A DNA stretch of 64,000 nucleotides, taken from contig JAJDAJ010000017.1 in the NCBI GenBank assembly GCA_029261925.1, positions 43,927-107,926 of the forward strand. Reading direction: 5' to 3'. How positions within the stretch are numbered: the first letter of the stretch is position 1; every line of letters begins with the position of its first letter. This DNA comes from Deltaproteobacteria bacterium. GTDB taxonomy: Bacteria; Myxococcota_A; UBA9160; SZUA-336. Of the stretch, positions 57,184-64,000 are shown piece after piece. The notes below the pieces were generated by a model. That model saw only the letters and a list, made by a program, of their open reading frames with translations, did no database searches and was not told the origin of the DNA. Position numbers and translations under genes: made by a program.

Positions 57184-57260
57184 GCGCCCGTAGGTCAGTT
57201 GGATAGAGCGCCAGCTTGCGGAGCTGGAAGTCCCAGGTTCGAGTCCTGGCGGGCGCGCCA
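57184..57260 (+). tRNA. tRNA-Arg, anticodon GCG
   Basis: 77-base tRNA with a perfect 7-bp acceptor stem (57184-57190 with 57250-57256), discriminator G57257 and encoded CCA. The anticodon stem CCAGC/GCTGG closes the loop TTGCGGA, giving anticodon GCG (57218-57220), which reads CGC. The T arm is a perfect 5-bp stem with TTCGAGT loop. The D stem GGTC/GAGC has one G-G mismatch (positions 11 and 24). Most bacteria instead decode CGC with an ACG gene edited to inosine, so the GCG anticodon is notable. Confidence 0.93.
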
Positions 57261-57285
57261 GCGCGATCAGGGTCGGCCTCGTGGA

Positions 57286-58353
57286 TCAAGGCCTCGGGAC
57301 GACCCGGCGCGCGACGGCCGCCGGCGCGCGCTCGAGCAGCGCCCGCAGCAGCCGGTGCTGCGCCTCGAGCCGGCGCAGGTCCACGCGGCTGGCGCGGTCG
57401 CGCGGGCCGTGGATGCGGCCCAGGGGTAGCAGGATCGTGCCCGCGACCAGGTCGGAGACGCCGATCAGCTCGCAGGCGCTGAAGCTCGCGACGGGCACCG
57501 AGAAGGGGCCGGTGAACCAGCTCCGCTGCGGCAGCAGGCCGGCGACGGAGCTGAACAGGATGCCGCGGCCCAGGTCGCGCCAGAAGCCGTGCGCGCGAAA
57601 CGGCGCGAAGTCCGAGCTGGCGCCCGCCGGGATCTCGCCGAGCCCGAGCTCCACGTCGACGTGCTCGGCGGCCGCGCGCGCCACCCCCACCAGTCGCGGA
57701 TCCGAGACGTTGGTGCTGATGCAGTCGGCGCTCTCGACCGTCGCGACCGAGTCCACGTTGAGCGCGAGGCGCACGCGCGCGCGCTCGGCCTCGCTCAGGC
57801 GCGATACGTGCGCGCGCGTGCCGCGCAGCCCCGATTCCTCGGCGCCGGGCAGCAGCACGCGCAGGGTGTGGGGCAGCGGGTCGCGCACGGCGCCGGCTGC
57901 CAGCTCGAGCCCGATCGCCACGCCGGTCGCGTTGTCGATCGCGCCCTGGCTCGCATACGTCAGTCCCGCGAGCTCGTCGATCAGGCCGTTGGTCAGCAGG
58001 CTGGCGAGCTTGAACGGGTTGAGATCGGTCTTGTCGTGATGCGCGGTCACGTAGACAATCCCGGCGTCCGGATCGGCGCCCGGCACCTCGATCACCACGT
58101 TGCGCTGCAGGCTGAACCAGTCGATCCACTCGGTGCGTGTCCGCTCTGCCAGTCCCAGGTCCCGCGCGCGCTCGCGCACGGCCGCCATCCGGCCCAGGTT
58201 GGTATGGCGACTCGCGATCGCCTCGACGGAGGTGCGCAGGCTCTCGGCGCGCCCGCCCGGCGGGTCGCCCGCCACGGGCGGCACGTGCGCGGCGCAGGCG
58301 GCGAGCAGCAGCGCTCCCACGGCGGTCAGGACACGGCGAACGCGATTCCCCAC
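57286..58353 (-). CDS. M28-family metallopeptidase-like lipoprotein
   Basis: 355-aa putative exported zinc peptidase. The N-terminus ends in a lipobox-like LLAAC (Cys20). Metal ligands follow the M28 order: His105-x-Asp107 region (AHHDKTD), Asp140 in IDNATG, Glu172/Glu173 in GAEESG and Asp201 in NVDSV, with a final His in GRIHGPRDR. Aminopeptidase, or another amide hydrolase, is expected in the periplasm. The start is GTG 58353 without an obvious Shine-Dalgarno. It converges on the tRNA gene and stands apart from the catabolic runs. Confidence 0.85.
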   Translation of the reverse strand: MGNRVRRVLTAVGALLLAACAAHVPPVAGDPPGGRAESLRTSVEAIASRHTNLGRMAAVRERARDLGLAERTRTEWIDWFSLQRNVVIEVPGADPDAGIVYVTAHHDKTDLNPFKLASLLTNGLIDELAGLTYASQGAIDNATGVAIGLELAAGAVRDPLPHTLRVLLPGAEESGLRGTRAHVSRLSEAERARVRLALNVDSVATVESADCISTNVSDPRLVGVARAAAEHVDVELGLGEIPAGASSDFAPFRAHGFWRDLGRGILFSSVAGLLPQRSWFTGPFSVPVASFSACELIGVSDLVAGTILLPLGRIHGPRDRASRVDLRRLEAQHRLLRALLERAPAAVARRVVPRP

Positions 58354-58442
58354 GCGCCCAGGATGCCCTTCGCGAGCGAGCCGCGCCCGCGCCCGCGGCG
58401 CCGTGCCGGCCGCCTGCCGCGCGGGCGGCGCGCGCCGCGCGC

Positions 58443-61400
58443 TCAGGCGTCCTTCTCCTCGCTCGCGCCACCCGTGCCCGCGAGCTCGGCCAGCGACGCG
58501 CGCAGCTGCTCGCGGTAGCGACCCATGTTCGCGAGCTTGATGTCCTCGTAGCCGCGCACCGCGTCGGGCAGCTCGGCGATGACGATCGCCGCGTCGAGAC
58601 TCTCGGCGTCGAGCTCGCGCAGCACGGTCTGCAGCGCCTCGCGGTACTCCGCCACCAGCTCGCGCTCGAGGCGGCGCATCTCCGCGCGCCCGAACGGGTC
58701 CAGCGGCGTGCCGCGCAGCGGGCGCAGGCGAGCCAGCAGCCGCACCAGCGGCGTGGCCCAGGGGCCGATGCCGAGCTTGCGCTTGAGCAGCGTGCGCAGC
58801 TGCGGCGGGTGCAGCCTCCAGGTGATCACGCCGTCGCCGCCGGCGAGCTCGCGCGCGGCCGCCAGGCCGTCGGCGTCGAGCATCAGGCGCGCGATCTCGT
58901 ACTCATCCTTGTAGGCCATCAGCTTGAACAGCGCGCGGGCCACGCTGGCGAGCAGGCGCGTCGAGCCCGGTGCGACCTCGCGCTCCCGGGCGGCGACCTG
59001 CTCGAGCGTGTCGAGCCAGTCGCTGGAGTAGGCGGCCGACTGGTAGGCGACCAGCTCCGTCGCGAGCATGCCCAGCTCTTCGGCGAGCGCGGCGTCGTCA
59101 CCCGCCAGCGCCTCGACGCGGCTCGCCAGGCGCGCGGGCAGGGGGCGCGGCAGCGGCCGCTCCACGCCCGCCGCGACCGGGCGCGCGGCGCGGGCGGCCG
59201 CGACCGCCGCCGTCACGGCGGCGGGATCGGCGACCTGCACCCGCCCCCAGCGGAACGCGTCGCGGTTGCGCTCGACGGCGACGCCGTTGAGCTCGATCGC
59301 GCGCTCGATCGACGCGGCCTCGAGCGGTAGACAGCCGGCCTGCACGGCCATGCCCACCACGAAGAGGTTGGCGGTGACCGAGTCGCCGTACAGCGTTGCG
59401 GTGATCTCGCCGGCGTCGGCCCAGTGGCGCGCGCCGGGACGTGTGAAGCGCGCGATGCGCGCCTCGAGGTCGGCCTCGTCGGGCAGCCGGATCTCGGGGT
59501 GCGTGATCATCGCGCCCGTCGGCACGGGCGTGCGCGAGCCGACGACGGCCGTGTGGCCCGGCTCCGCGGTGCGCAGCCCCGTGTCGGAGGCGGCCACGAG
59601 CTGATCGAAGGCGAGGATCAGGTCGGCCTGGCCGCGCCCCAGCCGGTTGGTGGTGGGCTCGAGCGCACCGCGGCGCAGGCTCAGGTCGCTGACCACCGGG
59701 CCGGCCTTCTGCGACAGGCCGATCTGGTCGAGCCCGCGCACCTCGAAGCCGTCGAACATGGCCGCGGTGCCCAGCACCTGGGAGACCGTGACCACGCCGG
59801 TGCCCCCGATCCCGGTGATGCGCACCGCGAAGTCGTCGCGGCTGACGACCAGGTCGGGATCGGGCAGGTCGGCAGGAGGTGCGGGCGCCGCGCCGCGCGT
59901 CGCCGCCGCGGCCCGATCGCGGCCGAGCCAGCGCCGCAGGCGCCGTGTCCACGGGCCGGGCGGCTCCACGGTGACGAACGACGGGCAGTCTCCCTCCAGG
60001 CAGGAGTAGTCGAGGTTGCAGCTCGTCTGGTCGATGCGTGTCTTGCGGCCGAAGGCCGTGTCGTGCGGCTGGACCGACAGGCAGCCGCTCACGCGGCCGC
60101 AGTCGCCGCAGCCCTCGCAGAGGCGGTGGTTGATCGCGACGCGCCGGGCCGGCGTGGGCACCTGCCCGCGCTTGCGTGCGCGGCGCGTCTCGGCGGCGCA
60201 TGCCTGGTCATGGATCAGCACGGTCACGCCCGGGATGGCCGCCAGGGATTGCTGCGCCTCGAGCAGGCGCGTGCGGTCCCAGACGTCGACGCCGGCGGGC
60301 AGCACCGCGCCCCGGTAGCGCGCGGGCTCCTCGGTGGTGATCCGCACGCGCGCGACGCCCTGCGCCAGCAGCACGCGCACGACCTCGGGCACGCCGATGC
60401 GCCCCTGCGCCTCCTGGCCGCCGGTCATGGCGACCGCGCCGTTCCACAGCAGCTTGTAGGTGATCGACACCCCCGCGGCCACCGCGGCCTGGATCGCGAG
60501 CTGGCCGCTGTGAAAGTAGGTGCCGTCGCCCAGGTTCTGGAACATGTGGCCGCGCTCGACGAACTCCGCCATGCCGATCCACTGCGTGCCCTCGTTGCCC
60601 ATGCAGGTGATGCCGGCGATCTGGCCCACCCGCTCGGGGTCCATCAGCAGCGCCATGGTGTGGCAGCCGATCCCGACGCCGACCAGCGCACCCGGAGGTG
60701 CCAGCGTGCTGCGGTTGTGCGGGCAGCCCGAGCAGTAGAAGGGCGTGCGCTGCACCCCGAGCTTCAGGGTCTCGGGACCGGCGGGAGGCTCGGGAGCCAG
60801 CCGCTCGCCCAGTCGCGTGCCGAGCCGCCGGCGTAGCGCGGGGATGATGTCGTCCGCACCCAGCGAGCCGTGGCCGGGCAGCAGCGAGCGGCCGCGCTCG
60901 TCGTGCTTGCCCACCACGAGCGGCCGGTGCGCGTGGTTGTACAGCGCGTCCTTGAGCAGCGACTCGACGTTGGGGTGCTTCTCCTCGATGACGAAGATCT
61001 CCTCGAGCCCGCGCGCGAACTCGCGCATGGTCTCGGGGTTGAACGGGATCGGCATCTGCAGCTTGAGCAGGCGGATGCCGGCCGACGCGATCTCGGCGTC
61101 GCCGGTCAGTCCCATGCGCCGCAGCGCCTCGCGCACCTCGCGGTAGGTGATCCCCGACGACACCAGGCCGATCCAGGCATCGGACGGATCGACGGTGGCG
61201 CGGTTGAGCTGGTTGCTCGACGCGTACTCGATCGCCAGCGCGTAGCGCACCTCGTAGATCTCGCGCTCCAGGTCCACCGTGTGCGGCGTCAGGATGCGGC
61301 CGTCGGGCTGGTGCTCGTAGGGCCTGCCGTCGATCAGCGGGACCACCGGGCGGATGCGCTCGGGGTGCAGGTGCACCGTGCCGCTGCCGTCGGCCACGTC

Positions 61401-62024
61401 GGCAACGATCTTCAGGCTGGTCCACAGCCCGGTGATGCGCGAGAGGGCGATCGCGTGCCGGCCCAGGTCGAGCGCCTCTGCGGGGTCTCCGGGGTACAGC
61501 ACGGGAATGTGCAGGTCCGCCAGGGTGCCGGCCGACGACGACGGGACCGTGGAGCTCTTGGCCTGCGGGTCGTCGCCGACGAGCGCCAGCGCGCCGCCGC
61601 GCGGGTCGGTGCCCGCGAAGACCGCGTGGCGCAGCGCATCGCTGGCGCGGTCCACGCCCGGCGCCTTGCCATACCAGATGCCGACCACTCCTTCGTAGCG
61701 CGCGTCGGGCTGGAGCGCCGCGAGCTGCGAGCCCATGACCGCGGTTGCCGCGTACTCCTCGTTGACCGCGGGCCGGTGCACGATCGGCAGGTCGGGCACC
61801 TGACGCAGGGCGCGCCCGACTTCCTGGTCGTAGCCGCCCAGCGGCGAGCCCGGATAGCCCGACACGAAGGCGGCGGTGCGCAGCCCGGCGAGCCGGTCGG
61901 CGCGCAGCTGGTCGATCGGCAGGCGCGCGAGCGCCTGCAGCCCGGTCATGAAAACGGTGCCCTCGTCGCGCGCGTAGCGGTCGGAGAGCTGGTAGCTGTC
62001 GGCCCTTGCCGGATCGTTGGCCAT
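58443..62024 (-). CDS. Fused indolepyruvate:ferredoxin oxidoreductase-family protein
   Basis: 1193-aa single-chain 2-oxoacid:acceptor oxidoreductase of the IorA-IorB-fused proteobacterial type. Order: pyrimidine-binding/alpha region (about 20-400, with SGYPGSPLGGYD), thiamine-diphosphate region (about 430-620, with FYCSGCPHN and GIGCHTM), a 4Fe-4S-type cysteine cluster (CEGCGDCGRVSGC and CNLDYSCLEGDC, about 630-690), gamma domain (about 770-950, TGIGGTGVVTVSQVLG) and a C-terminal DUF6537-like region. It oxidatively decarboxylates aryl- or branched 2-keto acids to acyl-CoA, reducing ferredoxin. It stands alone and is divergent from the amidohydrolase at 62189. Confidence 0.93.
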   Translation of the reverse strand: MANDPARADSYQLSDRYARDEGTVFMTGLQALARLPIDQLRADRLAGLRTAAFVSGYPGSPLGGYDQEVGRALRQVPDLPIVHRPAVNEEYAATAVMGSQLAALQPDARYEGVVGIWYGKAPGVDRASDALRHAVFAGTDPRGGALALVGDDPQAKSSTVPSSSAGTLADLHIPVLYPGDPAEALDLGRHAIALSRITGLWTSLKIVADVADGSGTVHLHPERIRPVVPLIDGRPYEHQPDGRILTPHTVDLEREIYEVRYALAIEYASSNQLNRATVDPSDAWIGLVSSGITYREVREALRRMGLTGDAEIASAGIRLLKLQMPIPFNPETMREFARGLEEIFVIEEKHPNVESLLKDALYNHAHRPLVVGKHDERGRSLLPGHGSLGADDIIPALRRRLGTRLGERLAPEPPAGPETLKLGVQRTPFYCSGCPHNRSTLAPPGALVGVGIGCHTMALLMDPERVGQIAGITCMGNEGTQWIGMAEFVERGHMFQNLGDGTYFHSGQLAIQAAVAAGVSITYKLLWNGAVAMTGGQEAQGRIGVPEVVRVLLAQGVARVRITTEEPARYRGAVLPAGVDVWDRTRLLEAQQSLAAIPGVTVLIHDQACAAETRRARKRGQVPTPARRVAINHRLCEGCGDCGRVSGCLSVQPHDTAFGRKTRIDQTSCNLDYSCLEGDCPSFVTVEPPGPWTRRLRRWLGRDRAAAATRGAAPAPPADLPDPDLVVSRDDFAVRITGIGGTGVVTVSQVLGTAAMFDGFEVRGLDQIGLSQKAGPVVSDLSLRRGALEPTTNRLGRGQADLILAFDQLVAASDTGLRTAEPGHTAVVGSRTPVPTGAMITHPEIRLPDEADLEARIARFTRPGARHWADAGEITATLYGDSVTANLFVVGMAVQAGCLPLEAASIERAIELNGVAVERNRDAFRWGRVQVADPAAVTAAVAAARAARPVAAGVERPLPRPLPARLASRVEALAGDDAALAEELGMLATELVAYQSAAYSSDWLDTLEQVAAREREVAPGSTRLLASVARALFKLMAYKDEYEIARLMLDADGLAAARELAGGDGVITWRLHPPQLRTLLKRKLGIGPWATPLVRLLARLRPLRGTPLDPFGRAEMRRLERELVAEYREALQTVLRELDAESLDAAIVIAELPDAVRGYEDIKLANMGRYREQLRASLAELAGTGGASEEKDA

Positions 62025-62188
62025 GGCGGCTGGTCCCCCGCCCTCGAAGAGACGCCGAGAAGGTCGCAGGGATTCGACCGGTTCTCCATGCCTGGCGCCG
62101 GATCTGGCGCTCGATTGCCGCAGGGGCGCCCCCCGTACTACCGTGTCTCGATGCCCCGCGGTCCCGGCGCCGCGCCACGGAGGTCGAG

Positions 62189-63340
62189 ATGACGCAGACG
62201 GTCACGGTCGATGCGGACGGCCACGTCCTGGAGCCCCGCGACACCTGGCAGAAGTACATGGAGCCGGGGCTGCGCGACCGGGCGATCCGCATCGAGAACG
62301 ACGCCGCGGGCGTCGAGGTGCTGCTGGTGGACGACCAGCCGCACGCCGCGCTGCGGGGGCGTCTCGGCGCGCTGGGCGGCATCGGAATGGACTCCGAGGA
62401 CCTGATGACCGTGGGTCAGCGCAGCTACGAGGACGGCTGCCCGCCCGGCGGCTACGACCCCGCGGCGCGCCTGTCGGTGATGGACGACGAGCGCATCGAC
62501 GTGGCGCTGCTCTACCCCACGATCGGCATCGCCTGGGAGGGGATGGTCGGCGATCCGGAGCTCGCGACCGCCTACTCGCGCGCCTACAACCGCTGGATCG
62601 TGGACTTCTGCAGCCAGGATCCGCGACGCCTGGTACCCATCGCGCACATCTGCCTGAAGGACCCCGCGGGTGCGGTCGCGGAGGTCAAGCGCGCGCGGAA
62701 GGACGGCTGCGCCGGGGTCTACCTGTCGCCCGACCCGCCGTCGCGCGACGGTCGCCAGCTCGACGACCCGGACCTCGTGCCGTTCTGGGAGACGGTGCAA
62801 GACCTCGACATGCCCGTCGCCTTCCACGTGGTCGCGCGCAGCGACGGCGGCCTGCTCGGGCCCTGGATCGGGGGGCGCGGCGCCGACGACCCGGTCGGCC
62901 AGACGGTGTTCTCGTTCACCTTCCTGGCGCTCGACGTGATGGCGGCGTTCACCTCGATGATGACGCGCGGGATGTTCGAGAAGTACCCGCGCATGCGCTG
63001 CGCGGTTCTCGAGGCCGGGTCGAACTGGATCACCGCGTGGCTGGACCGCATGGACCACAAGTTCGAGGTCATGCGCGCGTTCTCGCCGATGAAGCTGCTG
63101 CCGTCGGAGTACTTCAAGCGCCAGTGCCTGATCTCGGCCGAGCCCGACGAGTCGATCACCGCCCAGGTCGTCGAACACCTCGGTGCCGACTACGTGATCT
63201 GGGCGTCGGACTACCCGCACCTGGACGCCTCGTTCAACGTGGTGGGCGAGATCCGCGAGAAGCTCGCGCACCTGCCGCTCGACGCCCAGAACAAGGTGCT
63301 CGGCGAGAACGCCCTGCGCTTCTACGGGCTGAGCTTCTAG
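62189..63340 (+). CDS. Amidohydrolase-family (PF04909) hydrolase, copy B of a near-identical pair
   Basis: 383-aa TIM-barrel amidohydrolase with DADGHVLEP, FHVVARS and ASDYPHLDAS. It is nearly the same protein as that at 29703 (minus strand), with matching length and blocks. Differences cluster at about residues 220-240, where this copy has GGLLGPWIGGRGADDPVGQ. GGAGG at 62179-62183 lies five bases before ATG 62189; an in-frame extension to 62006 is rejected. It is followed 26 bases later by a VOC gene, which copy A lacks. Duplication with possible specialisation is inferred. TACTAC at 62136-62141 is a weak -10 candidate. Confidence 0.91.
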   Translation: MTQTVTVDADGHVLEPRDTWQKYMEPGLRDRAIRIENDAAGVEVLLVDDQPHAALRGRLGALGGIGMDSEDLMTVGQRSYEDGCPPGGYDPAARLSVMDDERIDVALLYPTIGIAWEGMVGDPELATAYSRAYNRWIVDFCSQDPRRLVPIAHICLKDPAGAVAEVKRARKDGCAGVYLSPDPPSRDGRQLDDPDLVPFWETVQDLDMPVAFHVVARSDGGLLGPWIGGRGADDPVGQTVFSFTFLALDVMAAFTSMMTRGMFEKYPRMRCAVLEAGSNWITAWLDRMDHKFEVMRAFSPMKLLPSEYFKRQCLISAEPDESITAQVVEHLGADYVIWASDYPHLDASFNVVGEIREKLAHLPLDAQNKVLGENALRFYGLSF

Positions 63341-63366
63341 GCCGCGCGGGCGTCGAGGGAGTTCGC

Positions 63367-63870
63367 GTGTCCGGTGCCGAGCGCGACCCGCAGTCGCCCG
63401 TCACCCCGGTGGGCCTGTCCCACCTGGTGCTCGACGTGCGCGACATCGAGGCCTCGCACCGCTTCTGGACCGAGATCGTCGGCTTCCGCCAGGTGGGCGA
63501 GGTCGAGGCCATGGGTATGCGCTTCTACGCCGGCTCGCGCTTCACCCACCACGAGCTCGCACTGGTCCCGATCCGCGATCCGGGCCCCGCGCCCGCCGAG
63601 GTGCCGCCCATGCAGCCGGTCGGCGATCACGTGGGCGTGAACCACGTGGCGATCCAGCTCCCGGATCGCGAGGCCTTCGAGCGCACGCTCGAGTTCCTGC
63701 GCGCGAAGGGCGTCCGCATCGACATGCGCCTGAACCACGGGATGACGCACAGCGTGTACATCACCGATCCCGACGGCAACGGGGTCGAGCTGCTCTATGA
63801 CCTGCCGGCGGAGGCCTGGCAGGACGACGTGAACGCTGCGCTGAACCGCTTCGAGATCCCCGGGGACTAG
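63367..63870 (+). CDS. VOC-family (glyoxalase/extradiol dioxygenase-like) protein
   Basis: 167-aa vicinal-oxygen-chelate protein made of two beta-alpha-beta-beta-beta modules. Metal ligands are visible: His in LSHLVLDVRD (module 1), His in VNHVAIQLPD (module 2) and Glu in DGNGVELLYD, as in extradiol dioxygenases of the one-domain type and glyoxalases. The DPDGNGVELL ending is typical of 2,3-dihydroxybiphenyl-dioxygenase-like proteins. The start is GTG 63367, with GGGAG five bases upstream; the long in-frame extension overlaps the amidohydrolase gene. Coupled to amidohydrolase copy B. It may cleave a ring diol, but the substrate is unknown. Confidence 0.88.
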   Translation: MSGAERDPQSPVTPVGLSHLVLDVRDIEASHRFWTEIVGFRQVGEVEAMGMRFYAGSRFTHHELALVPIRDPGPAPAEVPPMQPVGDHVGVNHVAIQLPDREAFERTLEFLRAKGVRIDMRLNHGMTHSVYITDPDGNGVELLYDLPAEAWQDDVNAALNRFEIPGD

Positions 63871-64000
63871 GAGCCTGACCCAAGACGCGCGCGCCGCATC
63901 CGGGCGCGTAATCATCCGCGCCCACTTTGTTGCGCTCTCTCGGGGAATCGCCCGATTCGACCTCAATCGCGCGCCTTGTGGGCGCGGCGCCTACGCACCC

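Noticed and set aside
60870..62192. Plus-strand ORF opposite the indolepyruvate oxidoreductase gene
   Set aside because: No recognisable domain; the minus strand there encodes well-conserved thiamine-enzyme motifs.
1..64000. CRISPR arrays, integrases, transposases, rRNA genes
   Set aside because: No regularly spaced repeats, recombinase motifs or rRNA-like stretches were seen; the only repeats are the short REP-like elements.
63871..64000. Terminal 130 bases after the VOC gene
   Set aside because: No convincing ORF start, hairpin or promoter; a feature there would depend on sequence beyond the window.

Overview
This is a gene-dense stretch of about 64 kb with very high GC content (roughly 70% by eye). 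It carries 58 protein-coding genes and one tRNA, and no gap between genes exceeds about 265 bases. There are no transposases, phage genes, rRNA genes or CRISPR arrays. The content suggests an uncultivated, GC-rich, diderm bacterium with a large catabolic genome. Lipoproteins with lipoboxes, a quinohemoprotein alcohol dehydrogenase, a TRL-type lipoprotein and a fused indolepyruvate:ferredoxin oxidoreductase argue against an actinobacterium. The many F420-type oxidoreductases and the TIGR03084 protein are otherwise actinobacterial in flavour. A deltaproteobacteria-like phylum (Myxococcota, Binatota or similar) is my best guess; this is inference.

The same enzyme families recur throughout: ten SDR oxidoreductases, five luciferase-like (LLM) F420/FMN oxidoreductases plus one Ddn-type F420 reductase, five PF04909 amidohydrolases, four class III CoA-transferase genes (six domains, because two genes are tandem fusions), three crotonase-fold proteins, two sulfotransferases, four NTF2/SnoaL-like proteins, two cupins, a cytochrome P450, a TauD-type dioxygenase, an acyl-CoA synthetase and a MaoC hydratase. 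Together they look like a peripheral catabolic island in which a hydrophobic cyclic or branched substrate is hydroxylated, oxidised, activated to a CoA ester and degraded. The substrate cannot be read from the sequence.

Layout. 0-5 kb: SDR and TauD dioxygenase, a convergent amidohydrolase, then a Ddn-like reductase coupled to a P450. 4.8-12.2 kb (minus strand): a tight run of LLM oxidoreductase, sulfotransferase, sugar-phosphate-isomerase-like protein (apparently frameshifted), DUF1214 protein and MaoC, preceded by a tandem-fused CoA-transferase. 12.3-17.6 kb: second sulfotransferase, amidohydrolase, two crotonases, an LLM enzyme and a gene remnant. 17.8-23.3 kb (plus): acyl-CoA synthetase, two SnoaL-like proteins, SDR, long LLM, SDR. 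23.2-27.4 kb: three SDRs, LLM and TRL lipoprotein. 27.5-33.9 kb: quinohemoprotein dehydrogenase, amidohydrolase, NTF2-like proteins, DUF1223 protein, LLM and a REP-like repeat family. 34-44.4 kb: sensor kinase, cardiolipin synthase, flavodoxin-like protein, CoA-transferase, TIGR03084 protein, GPH transporter operon and cupin. 44.4-57.3 kb: SDRs, SRPBCC, amidohydrolase, DUF1330, cupin, two CoA-transferases, crotonase, PanE-like reductase, GST and tRNA-Arg(GCG). 57.3-64 kb: M28 peptidase, the fused indolepyruvate oxidoreductase, a second copy of the 29.7-kb amidohydrolase and a VOC protein.

Two start-signal classes are visible. Many genes have a GGAGG-type Shine-Dalgarno, often with a TAGACT-like hexamer 20-35 bases before the start codon. 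Several others lack a Shine-Dalgarno and instead have a TANNNT hexamer ending only 5-8 bases before the start codon, as expected of leaderless mRNAs. Several 3' ends are marked by GC-rich hairpins, and two convergent gene pairs have both stop codons inside the hairpin arms.
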